From a virus, in IMG/VR virus record IMGVR_UViG_3300042673_001351, positions 1 through 64,000 of that record: a stretch of 64,000 nt of DNA, one strand, 5' to 3'. Below are positions 57,617-63,560 of the stretch, piece after piece. How positions within the stretch are numbered: position 1 is the stretch's first letter; each line of letters begins with the position of its first letter. Below the pieces are notes generated by a model. It did no database searches. It was given only the letters and a program-made list of their open reading frames with translations, and was not told the origin of the DNA. A program made the position numbers and the translations under genes.

Positions 57617-57804
57617 GCGAATGGATTAAATGTGATGTTTGTCCAGCTCAGGCAATGCACCTTGTTAGAGGAACCACTGGCGAGCTGACATTTTGTGGCC
57701 ACCATTACAATAAAGACAAAGAGGCCCTAGACAAATGGGGCTATGAGATGATAGAATTAAATAAAAAGGAAGAAACACCTCAACTAGAAAAGGCGGAAAT
57801 ATAA
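57613..57804 (+). CDS. DUF7455-like zinc protein
   Basis: 63 aa. CDVCPAQAMHLVRGTTGELTFCGHHYNKDKEAL: CxxC...C-x-H-H, nearly the same layout as the DUF7455 proteins of Streptomyces and other actinobacteria (CDRCGAxA...ELLFCxHH). A zinc site is expected. Supports an actinobacterial host. Overlaps the next gene by 1 nt. Confidence 0.75.
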   Translation: MSEWIKCDVCPAQAMHLVRGTTGELTFCGHHYNKDKEALDKWGYEMIELNKKEETPQLEKAEI

Positions 57805-58211
57805 TGGGAGACAGAGCAAACTTTGGATTCGTCCAACCTAACGGAAACACAATTGTGTTATACGGCCACTGGGCTGGACACAATATGCTTGGAAAACTAG
57901 CAGACGCTGTCATTAAGGCACGTCCTCGCTGGAATGATGGTTCATATGCAACACGTATCGCAATCAGTCAAATGGTTGCAGATGAATGGAATATGGAAAC
58001 TGGATGGGGACTATACGTAAATGAGATTGGCGATAATGAGCACAAGATTGCTATCGTTGATTTTAAGCAACAGACATTTAGTCTTCACGAGTGGGCCCCA
58101 CACAATGACTTAGACAACAAAGTCCTAGGGATGAATAACAATCCAATATTTACAATGGATTTATCAGTCTTCTGCGAGAAGTATGCAATGGAAAACATCC
58201 TAGTCGTCTAG
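57804..58211 (+). CDS. Conserved actinophage protein (MGDRANxxF type)
   Basis: 135 aa. MGDRANFGFVQPNGNTIVLYGHWAGHNM, then ARPRWNDGSYATRIAISQMV and ETGWGLYV. This is a widespread early-gene family of actinophages without known function; the fold is probably alpha/beta. Last gene of the coupled operon; the candidate small RNA follows directly. Confidence 0.8.
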   Translation: MGDRANFGFVQPNGNTIVLYGHWAGHNMLGKLADAVIKARPRWNDGSYATRIAISQMVADEWNMETGWGLYVNEIGDNEHKIAIVDFKQQTFSLHEWAPHNDLDNKVLGMNNNPIFTMDLSVFCEKYAMENILVV

Positions 58212-58213
58212 CA

Positions 58214-58222
58214 TGATATAAT
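58214..58222 (+). promoter_or_regulatory. Extended -10 (TGA-TATAAT) of candidate small RNA
   Basis: TGATATAAT beginning three bases after the stop codon of the previous gene; predicted transcription start about 58229. Confidence 0.5.
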
Positions 58223-58228
58223 ATTAAT

Positions 58229-58352
58229 AGGCCATGGTGCCTATTATATGAAGGGTGCATCTACTCTAGGTGCTAAGTAAAGCAGGTTTTTCCTTTCGTT
58301 GAGGTCCTAGCAGCCCTTCTCTTAACCCCCGTGACTCTAAGCATGGGGGTTT
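58229..58352 (+). ncRNA. Candidate structured small RNA with complement to the shared ribosome-binding leader
   Basis: No plausible ORF. An extended -10 precedes it and a 10-bp GC-rich hairpin (AACCCCCGTG/CATGGGGGTT, 58324-58351) plus TTT ends it. In between, GAAGGGTGC (58250-58258) pairs with GCAGCCCTTC (58310-58319) and TAGG with CCTA, closing a loop of about 35 nt. The loop shows TTTTTCCTTTCGTT (58287-58300), which is complementary to AACGAAAGGAAAAA, the leader used by over ten phage genes. Existence and action are inference. Confidence 0.45.
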
Positions 58353-58467
58353 AGCTTTGCCCCCAAAAGCGGAGGGTAGCATATGTTGTTTACGGAAGTC
58401 AAATATATTTCCCTGAAATCTCAAGCTTTGGACATGTGGTGTGAAACACACCTATATTCTATATACA

Positions 58468-58490
58468 ATGTCGGTGGTCTGTTATATAAT
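58468..58490 (+). promoter_or_regulatory. PafBC-type promoter 10 (ATGTCGGTG-N8-TATAAT)
   Basis: Eight of nine upstream bases, correct spacing, consensus -10. Leads to AGGTCCTAGCGAAAGGA and the gene at 58515. Confidence 0.7.
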
Positions 58491-58514
58491 TAAGGTCCTA
58501 GCGAAAGGAATATA

Positions 58515-58733
58515 ATGCCTGAACTATTTATAGATACTGTAGCAGAGCACATTACAGGTGCAATGCAACAGGAAATAGCAGAACAATTGTTTGAAGATTG
58601 GTCTAATAAGAATCTAGATGAAGGTGCTGAATATGCTGAATATGAATTCATGCAATATGCCTCACCTGAATTAAAGCAAGAATATAATAAGTTCTATTCT
58701 TACATTGAGGGAAATGAGTATTATCTATGTTAG
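58515..58733 (+). CDS. 72-aa acidic protein
   Basis: MPELFIDTVAEHITGAMQQEIAEQLFEDW..., Glu/Tyr-rich helices. GCGAAAGGAA leader. Overlaps the next gene by 7 nt. Unknown. Confidence 0.6.
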   Translation: MPELFIDTVAEHITGAMQQEIAEQLFEDWSNKNLDEGAEYAEYEFMQYASPELKQEYNKFYSYIEGNEYYLC

Positions 58734-58894
58734 GTTATACATATAAAGATATACAGAACTTTGGTAATAGTTTAACTGTTGCTATTGATTCCGCTTCCGA
58801 CCCTGATGTTAAGCAAGGTCTATTAACCATATGGGATTTTTTCGAGGGCCTACTAGCAGAAGGGTATATAGATGAGAACACTTACTACGGATAA
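58727..58894 (+). CDS. 55-aa protein
   Basis: MLGYTYKDIQNFGNSLTVAIDSASDPDVKQ...; ends LAEGYIDENTYYG. Overlaps both neighbours, so translationally coupled. Unknown. Confidence 0.5.
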   Translation: MLGYTYKDIQNFGNSLTVAIDSASDPDVKQGLLTIWDFFEGLLAEGYIDENTYYG

Positions 58895-59033
58895 GTTAAT
58901 AGAATATATGAATATTCATTTAATTAGTCTTAACCAGGATATGGATAAAGATTTGAATGTTGAATCTAAGATCAATATCCAAGGACAAATTATGGCTATA
59001 GAACATCTACTGGAGTATGCTAATGAGTTATAA
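58872..59033 (+). CDS. 53-aa helical protein
   Basis: MRTLTTDKLIEYMNIHLISLNQDMDK..., two amphipathic helices. Overlaps the previous frame by 23 nt and the next by 11 nt. Unknown. Confidence 0.5.
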   Translation: MRTLTTDKLIEYMNIHLISLNQDMDKDLNVESKINIQGQIMAIEHLLEYANEL

Positions 59034-59280
59034 GGATACTCTATTGGAACCCCACCTACAAAAATTAGTTGACCTGGGAGAATCAGGTACTGATATCATG
59101 CATGGTCACATGAAGAATCTAATGTATGAATGTGAAACAAAACTATTAGACATATCTGAATTACAGGATATGCCTGAATATAAATATCTTTCAGGACGTA
59201 TGGACGCATTGACAGAAATATACATTATGACGTATAATTTAGCCTTCGCCATAAACGAAAGGACTGTATCTCGTGGATGA
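59023..59280 (+). CDS. 85-aa helical protein
   Basis: MSYKDTLLEPHLQKLVDLGESGTDIMHGHMKNL... The start at 59023 is preferred because GGAG lies 7 nt upstream (59012-59015). Contains an internal consensus promoter for the next gene. Unknown. Confidence 0.55.
   Translation: MSYKDTLLEPHLQKLVDLGESGTDIMHGHMKNLMYECETKLLDISELQDMPEYKYLSGRMDALTEIYIMTYNLAFAINERTVSRG
59209..59238 (+). promoter_or_regulatory. Consensus sigma70 promoter inside a gene
   Basis: TTGACA (59209-59214), 18-nt spacer, TATAAT (59233-59238): both hexamers perfect. The AACGAAAGGA leader and GTG start (59273) follow at the right distance. Confidence 0.75.
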
Positions 59281-59659
59281 TTTGCAATATGACAGAGGCC
59301 AAAAAGTTAAAATGCAATTGGACCAAATTGTCAATACCTTAAATAGCGTTGATGTAGCCATGTCATTAATATGGGTATGGGCATGGGATTTAATTAGAGA
59401 TAAGTATCAGTCTCATGAATTTATTACTGAGGGTTCTGAGTATGTAGTTAGTACTGGAGTTACCTTAGATGTTATATGGAATAAACTTTGGGAAAGCCCG
59501 CCCTCCGATTTTACCCTGGAGTACGGGGCAGACCAAATGGACGAGGCTGTAATGGATTGGATGATTGATAACAACTTCCTTACCCTCCTAGATGATGATG
59601 ATTGGTTAAACGAGAGTTCTGACGTGGAGTCAGATGATGTACAACTTAATATGGAATGA
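59273..59659 (+). CDS. 128-aa very acidic protein
   Basis: GTG start, 10 nt after GAAAGGA. Helical N-terminus, MSLIWVWAWDLIRDKYQ hydrophobic helix, and a C-terminal LLDDDDWLNESSDVESDDVQLN tail dominated by Asp. Own consensus promoter. Possibly a DNA-mimic or host-takeover protein, on charge alone. Confidence 0.6.
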   Translation: MDDLQYDRGQKVKMQLDQIVNTLNSVDVAMSLIWVWAWDLIRDKYQSHEFITEGSEYVVSTGVTLDVIWNKLWESPPSDFTLEYGADQMDEAVMDWMIDNNFLTLLDDDDWLNESSDVESDDVQLNME

Positions 59660-59710
59660 AGGAACTAGGCTTCAAGGCGGAGCTCAGGGCAATTAGAAAG
59701 AGGATCTACA

Positions 59711-59851
59711 ATGGCAACAAAGCGTGAATATCTAAAGTCAAAAGGCATTACAGTGGGCGTCCGTGGACGTTTCTCAGGTGCCGCTAAGCAAGCTCTGTCA
59801 GAGGCAGAGAAGAACGGCGTAAAGTTTACAGCTGAGGTAAAGACTAAGTAA
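59711..59851 (+). CDS. 46-aa Lsr2-C-terminus-like basic protein
   Basis: MATKREYLKSKGITVGVRGRFSGAAKQAL...: the (R)EYLKSKGI...RGRF layout resembles the RGR DNA-binding C-terminal domain of actinobacterial Lsr2 (REWAKxxGxxVxxRGRIP). It could bind AT-rich DNA or antagonise Lsr2. Homology is short; uncertain. Preceded by AGAAAGAGGA. Confidence 0.55.
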   Translation: MATKREYLKSKGITVGVRGRFSGAAKQALSEAEKNGVKFTAEVKTK

Positions 59852-59862
59852 ACTAACTAACA

Positions 59863-59922
59863 TTGGGTAGGGTCTGTACTGTCCTAACGCTATTGACCTT
59901 ACCCAACCTAGTATGATAAAAT
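59863..59922 (+). promoter_or_regulatory. Sigma70 promoter overlapping a 12-bp inverted repeat
   Basis: -35 TTGACC (59893-59898), 18-nt spacer, -10 TAAAAT (59917-59922) with extended TGA. TTGGGTAGGGTC (59863-59874) pairs with GACCTTACCCAA (59895-59906) over 12 bp with one G-T pair, covering the -35. Operator or terminator-promoter hybrid for 59946. Confidence 0.65.
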
Positions 59923-59945
59923 GACGGAGATTAGAAAAGGCGGAT

Positions 59946-60221
59946 ATGGCAAAAAGAATACAAGAAGAAAAGATAGCAGAAGCATTAGCAGAGGCAGTAG
60001 ATAACAATTGGTTTAATCCTACATTGTGCGCTGACCTAATTGTTAATCACATGCCGCTATATACTCAAGACCGACTAATGATTTTAATATCAGAGGTCAT
60101 AAGGCAACAAGCCTTGAGGTTTGAAACTGAGTGGGAGCATGGCTATACATCTGACGGCTTAATGCTATCAAGTCATTTGGCTGAAGTAATAGAGGCTCAT
60201 CAACGAGGTCTGGATATCTAA
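59946..60221 (+). CDS. 91-aa helical protein
   Basis: MAKRIQEEKIAEALAEAVDNNWFNPTLCADLIVNHMPLYTQDRLMILISEVIRQQ..., mostly helical, a known style of actinophage early protein. AAAAGG Shine-Dalgarno. TAATG overlap with the next gene. Confidence 0.65.
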   Translation: MAKRIQEEKIAEALAEAVDNNWFNPTLCADLIVNHMPLYTQDRLMILISEVIRQQALRFETEWEHGYTSDGLMLSSHLAEVIEAHQRGLDI

Positions 60222-60409
60222 TGACCAAGCCTGTAGGAGCCAAGCAGCGCAAGCCTAGATCAGGTGGACGGGACAGGAATCATGCCCTTGCAGCTTTTAG
60301 AAAAGTAAAGCGGGCAGAGAAAAGAAAGAAGTCCCAATTCCAAGAGTACTATGAATCAATGTGTGGTCCAGTAACTATAACATATAAAGAAGTAAATTTA
60401 AATAAGTAA
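60221..60409 (+). CDS. 62-aa highly basic protein
   Basis: MTKPVGAKQRKPRSGGRDRNHALAAFRKVKRAEKRKKSQ..., about one third Lys/Arg in the first 45 residues, then a YYESMCGPVTITYKEV tail. Probably binds nucleic acid. Coupled to the upstream gene. Confidence 0.6.
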   Translation: MTKPVGAKQRKPRSGGRDRNHALAAFRKVKRAEKRKKSQFQEYYESMCGPVTITYKEVNLNK

Positions 60410-60914
60410 ACATCTGGGACATGTGATCGATTTGTACATGTATGTACATTTTGATATACATTGTCCCATTTGTTATATCTGAGTAAGGGCAGAATTTCTT
60501 CTTTACGACAAGCTATAAAAAATCCCTGAAAATCTAGGATAATCTAATATAAATGTATATTAATCTTATTAAACATATATAGAATCTATTAAAATATATA
60601 TAAAATGTGGGCAAATTTTCCTATTTACGAGACATGTTTCTATATCCTGGAATACATTATATGATCACATTTGGATAACATTTGGCTCAAAGCTCTTGAC
60701 AATATGGCTATTATATGCCATGTGGGTCAAAGTGGAGCATTACGGGGAGTTGTGGGGGATCGCTCAATTACATGTATATCTATCTGAGTATATATCGATA
60801 ACATTTACGTTATAATTAATAGTATTTACTTTGGTAGATATGATGTAGATATGGCTCTAAAAAGGCTTTAAAGGGGGTTTATAGAGATGTATATGAGAGG
60901 GGGGAAGCTAGGAT
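60410..60914. other. 505-nt gene-free AT-rich region with repeated elements
   Basis: No credible ORF. Contains two copies of the TTACGA...CCTGRAA element (60503-60535 and 60625-60653), TGTACATGTATGTACA dyads near 60433, and several ACATTTGGATAACATTTGG-type short repeats near 60667. It marks the plus/minus gene boundary and could hold a replication origin or regulatory hub; that is inference. Confidence 0.5.
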
Positions 60915-61061
60915 ATGGAGCATATTTTAGCCATTAGTATGGAGTTTCTCCAGACTCTTTGGCTATGGCTATTTGCTCTCTTTGCCATGTATGTAGTATA
61001 TCGATCTGATTCTGAGTATATAGACATTGAGTACATAGTGAATATACGAGATCACCTTTAG
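60915..61061 (+). CDS. 48-aa membrane protein
   Basis: MEHILAISMEFLQTLWLWLFALFAMYVVYRSD..., one transmembrane helix, then an acidic tail (SEYIDIEYIVNI). GGGGGG-rich segment upstream could serve as Shine-Dalgarno; TATAAT at 60811-60816 is a possible -10. Last plus-strand gene. Confidence 0.45.
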   Translation: MEHILAISMEFLQTLWLWLFALFAMYVVYRSDSEYIDIEYIVNIRDHL

Positions 61062-61103
61062 TATATAGATATAGATCCTTATTGAGATTACATACGTTAC
61101 AGG

Positions 61104-61325
61104 TCACTTCAGCTTCCGCCTTTTATTTGATTTCTTCTTAGGATATATAAAGTCTATGTAATCATTTCCTTTGGCCCAAGCTTTCTTCCTACTTACAAAT
61201 ATAGCTTGTGATCTAGCTCCCAAAGAATTTTCATAATACCATAATCCAGTATTCTCATCTTTACCTACCTTGACCCATTTTTTTATAGGCTCTTTACTTA
61301 TAAAGTCTGTTCCCACACTAGTCAT
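61104..61325 (-). CDS. 73-aa basic protein
   Basis: MTSVGTDFISKEPIKKWVKVGKDENTGLWYYENSLGARSQ...; C-terminal YPKKKSNKRRKLK is strongly basic. ATGA overlap with the upstream membrane gene. Unknown. Confidence 0.6.
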   Translation of the reverse strand: MTSVGTDFISKEPIKKWVKVGKDENTGLWYYENSLGARSQAIFVSRKKAWAKGNDYIDFIYPKKKSNKRRKLK

Positions 61326-61450
61326 TTCAACTTTCCCGCCTCAAGCTCATCAATACGCTTTTTAATAGGCTTAAGCATGTGTATTACCAAAACAAAATCT
61401 AATGCTAATCCCAATCCTAATCCAAAGAAAAACCAAAGTAGTGAATTCAT
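61322..61450 (-). CDS. 42-aa membrane protein
   Basis: MNSLLWFFFGLGLGLALDFVLVIHM..., one transmembrane helix followed by KPIKKRIDELEAGKLK. Coupled both ends (ATGA). Small size and context resemble spanin or holin accessory proteins, but no lipobox. Confidence 0.6.
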   Translation of the reverse strand: MNSLLWFFFGLGLGLALDFVLVIHMLKPIKKRIDELEAGKLK

Positions 61451-61566
61451 GGTTTACGCCTTTTATTGATCAAAAATACAGCTAAGGTTATAGCTGCAGA
61501 AACTGCAAGAATTAACAACATTCTGTTTGAGTGATCATATGGATCTGTATGTGTAAGTAGGTTCAT
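61447..61566 (-). CDS. 39-aa membrane protein, leaderless
   Basis: MNLLTHTDPYDHSNRMLLILAVSAAITLAVFLINKRRKP: polar N-terminus, one membrane helix, basic C-terminus. First gene of a three-gene operon; promoter 61573-61602 places the start codon at the 5' end of the mRNA. Confidence 0.6.
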   Translation of the reverse strand: MNLLTHTDPYDHSNRMLLILAVSAAITLAVFLINKRRKP

Positions 61567-61572
61567 ATATTA

Positions 61573-61602
61573 ATTATACTATATGAATGTAATCCTAGTC
61601 AA
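61573..61602 (-). promoter_or_regulatory. Promoter TTGACT-N18-TATAAT, leaderless
   Basis: Minus strand -35 TTGACT (61602-61597), 18-nt spacer, -10 TATAAT (61578-61573); six bases to ATG 61566. Confidence 0.7.
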
Positions 61603-61734
61603 CTGCTTTATCTATGTGGATCTAATTGCATAATATGAGTAAATATTTCTGTGCCTGCAATAAGTATAGATATATGAATGTATAAACAGATTAACTTAGG
61701 TATTAATCCTATTGGTCTATTTATAGTAACTGTA

Positions 61735-61929
61735 TCAATCCTTGCCATCTATATCCTTAATTCGTATCCAGCATCCATATTTATTTGGCTCTGCCGACCC
61801 TATATATTCTTGTCCAGTTTCCATATCAATTATCTTCCATTTTCCTGGAGCCTTGGTATGAATTATGAGGTCTATTGGAGCCTGTAGCTCCCAAGCTGAC
61901 CCGCCATTAATTAATTTTCTATGTGCCAT
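61735..61929 (-). CDS. 64-aa protein, leaderless
   Basis: MAHRKLINGGSAWELQAPIDLIIHTKAPGKWKIIDMETGQEY..., small beta-rich basic protein. The ATG at 61929 is 8 nt after the -10; an upstream TTG at 61938 would overlap the promoter. Unknown. Confidence 0.6.
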   Translation of the reverse strand: MAHRKLINGGSAWELQAPIDLIIHTKAPGKWKIIDMETGQEYIGSAEPNKYGCWIRIKDIDGKD

Positions 61930-61937
61930 GTTGACCA

Positions 61938-61967
61938 ATTATACTATATTAAGCCAGGTACTGGCAA
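61938..61967 (-). promoter_or_regulatory. Promoter TTGCCA-N18-TATAAT, leaderless
   Basis: Minus strand -35 TTGCCA (61967-61962), 18-nt spacer, -10 TATAAT (61943-61938); eight bases to ATG 61929. Confidence 0.65.
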
Positions 61968-62027
61968 GATGAGCTTCTATTTTCCGCTTCACTTTTTGCG
62001 CCCATATAATGTAATATATAAATATAT

Positions 62028-62297
62028 TTATATAATGCTATTAGTCTCTCTTAGTCTTTGATCTTCCCATAATCCCGTAATAGATTCATTACCTATGTCA
62101 TCAAAATAGTATCTATTCTGTTCTGGATTAAATGTCCACCCGTACCACATATCACCCTCAGACCATGTTAGATTGGTTGGGACTTCTTCTTTTTCATATT
62201 CAGCCAATGCATCTAACAATTCTGCATTTCCCCACTCTACCGCCATTATTGCTTGTTTAAGTAGCCTCTGGCGCAACAATAACTTTAGTGCATACAT
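62028..62297 (-). CDS. 89-aa protein, unknown
   Basis: MYALKLLLRQRLLKQAIMAVEWGNAELLDALAEYE..., helical basic start, then NLTWSEGDMWYGWTFNPEQNRYYFDD. Start at 62297 by TGATG coupling with the small membrane gene upstream; in-frame starts at 62309 and 62351 would lie inside that gene. Confidence 0.6.
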   Translation of the reverse strand: MYALKLLLRQRLLKQAIMAVEWGNAELLDALAEYEKEEVPTNLTWSEGDMWYGWTFNPEQNRYYFDDIGNESITGLWEDQRLRETNSII

Positions 62298-62407
62298 CAA
62301 ATTTGACATCCTTTTTGTCTTTCTTTTTTTGTGGCCTGCTTGTATCCCCATCCGTATGATCCCAGCATTAATAAAGCAATTGCTGATGAGTGTAATAAAT
62401 CAAACAT
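62297..62407 (-). CDS. 36-aa membrane protein
   Basis: MFDLLHSSAIALLMLGSYGWGYKQATKKERQKGCQI: one short hydrophobic helix and a basic tail. Lies 3 nt after the decarboxylase-like gene; coupled to the next gene by TGATG. Confidence 0.55.
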   Translation of the reverse strand: MFDLLHSSAIALLMLGSYGWGYKQATKKERQKGCQI

Positions 62408-62409
62408 GT

Positions 62410-62826
62410 TTACTCTTTTCCCGTATCGATAGGTTTAGGATTGTACCCAGCCCTATTTCTTTCTAATACATTAAATCCAGTTGCTCTTTCAAGTACCATA
62501 TAATGATAATTTACAAGTCCTAGATCATCTTCAAGCTTTTTTAAAATTTTATCTATTGGTAAGTCTCCGCAAGTGTATAGATCAAACTGAATTTCTGCTG
62601 GATTTGGTTCATCCCATATATGTAATGCTATATGGCTGGTCTCTATCATTACTATGCATGTGAGGCCCATATTGCCTTCTTTGGTCACATATGATGAATA
62701 TGGACCCTGTATGGTCTTCATGTCGATGGAGTCGACTAATGACTGCATCCACTCTATTGCTGACGATTCACTTTTTATTGCACTATTTGTGTACCCATTT
62801 ACCAGTAATTGATTATGTAGTGGCAT
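62410..62826 (-). CDS. S-adenosylmethionine decarboxylase-like proenzyme
   Basis: 138 aa. Core GNMGLTCIVMIETSHIALHIWDE followed by IQFDLYTCG matches the prokaryotic AdoMet decarboxylase pattern (ESHxxxHTWPE...DxxTCG). The Ser that becomes the pyruvoyl group and the catalytic Cys are kept; the Glu before Ser is replaced by Thr. It would make decarboxylated AdoMet for polyamine synthesis. Similar speD-like genes occur in aquatic phages. No spermidine synthase here. Confidence 0.82.
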   Translation of the reverse strand: MPLHNQLLVNGYTNSAIKSESSAIEWMQSLVDSIDMKTIQGPYSSYVTKEGNMGLTCIVMIETSHIALHIWDEPNPAEIQFDLYTCGDLPIDKILKKLEDDLGLVNYHYMVLERATGFNVLERNRAGYNPKPIDTGKE

Positions 62827-62842
62827 ATTATTATTTCCCCCT

Positions 62843-63016
62843 TTATTCCTTTTCTATAGTTATTTTAGCTTTAGTAACAATTCTTCTAATCTCGTATAGG
62901 CACAATGAACACTCACCTATATATAAATAGTTGCCAGATTCTAATTCTGATACTGCGGTTATTTTACCTTTAGATACTTTGCTGCAATACCTACAATATG
63001 CATCTATTTCTTTCAT
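62843..63016 (-). CDS. 57-aa zinc-ribbon-like protein
   Basis: MKEIDAYCRYCSKVSKGKITAVSELESGNYLYIGECSLCLYEIRR...: CxxC...CxxC spaced 26, a zinc ribbon. Coupled by ATGA to the upstream 42-aa gene. Unknown. Confidence 0.6.
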   Translation of the reverse strand: MKEIDAYCRYCSKVSKGKITAVSELESGNYLYIGECSLCLYEIRRIVTKAKITIEKE

Positions 63017-63141
63017 CTAGATCTTCCTAAAAATGGTGTTATTCTGCTTCTTCTATTGTCTTTGTATCCCATATCAAAGTCCTTTAATTCATCGTATCCG
63101 TATCCTGTTATCGGTTCTGTGTTCGGAATGTTGTTTTCCAT
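63013..63141 (-). CDS. 42-aa protein
   Basis: MENNIPNTEPITGYGYDELKDFDMGYKDNRRSR..., polar and Tyr/Asp/Arg-rich, no clear fold. ATGA overlap with the zinc-ribbon gene; next gene stop is 2 nt upstream. Confidence 0.5.
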   Translation of the reverse strand: MENNIPNTEPITGYGYDELKDFDMGYKDNRRSRITPFLGRSR

Positions 63142-63142
63142 G

Positions 63143-63238
63143 TTAATCTAAACTTTTAGTTATTATTGTATATACCCCGTGAGCAAAAATAGCCGATAAG
63201 GTAATTATCATTAATATATTGATAATATTGTTTTTCAT
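63143..63238 (-). CDS. 31-aa membrane peptide
   Basis: MKNNIINILMIITLSAIFAHGVYTIITKSLD, one transmembrane segment. ATGA overlap with the preceding 79-aa gene. Unknown. Confidence 0.5.
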   Translation of the reverse strand: MKNNIINILMIITLSAIFAHGVYTIITKSLD

Positions 63239-63474
63239 AGCAGAAAGTATAGCATAAACATGGGCGAAATGGCTAGTATGAATAAGGTAGTTTCTTTAAG
63301 TATTTTCCTTGGCTTCCTTTTTTTCTTTTTATTATTTATATCAAAACCAAGATTCTTTATTAAAAAGTTTAAATAAACAAAGAAAGATAAATATAGATTA
63401 ATTGACAAGTGCCTAATAAATACCCATAATGGATCAAATACCCATGCCCTAAGCAATAGCATATGTGTGTCCAC
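63235..63474 (-). CDS. 79-aa membrane protein
   Basis: Two hydrophobic segments (HLSINLYLSFFVYLNFLI and TTLFILAISPMFMLYFLL) separated by a basic KKKKRKPRK loop. Start uncertain: GTG 63474 or ATG 63462. First of the small-gene operon read towards 62028. Confidence 0.55.
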   Translation of the reverse strand: MDTHMLLLRAWVFDPLWVFIRHLSINLYLSFFVYLNFLIKNLGFDINNKKKKRKPRKILKETTLFILAISPMFMLYFLL

Positions 63475-63560
63475 ACCTAATGCAGGAGCTGTAGGTAAGT
63501 CCAGTAAATGGGCACGATGACTGTAAAAAATTATGTTTAAATATTTTACATTTAATTGTA

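Noticed and set aside
58266-58451. 61-codon minus-strand frame across the candidate small RNA, with AACGAAAGGAAA in the minus orientation
   Set aside because: No start codon at a usable distance after that sequence and the frame runs through both GC hairpins; composition not gene-like.
60461-60480. TTGTCCCAT near TATATC, considered as an eleventh PafBC-type promoter
   Set aside because: The RGTG part is not matched and no TANNNT lies 8 nt downstream.
60693-60720. Consensus TTGACA in the gene-free region
   Set aside because: No -10 at 16-19 nt; nearest TATTAT is only about 8 nt away.
61678-61887. 69-codon plus-strand hydrophobic frame
   Set aside because: Antisense to the leaderless 64-aa gene that has a good promoter; lacks Shine-Dalgarno.
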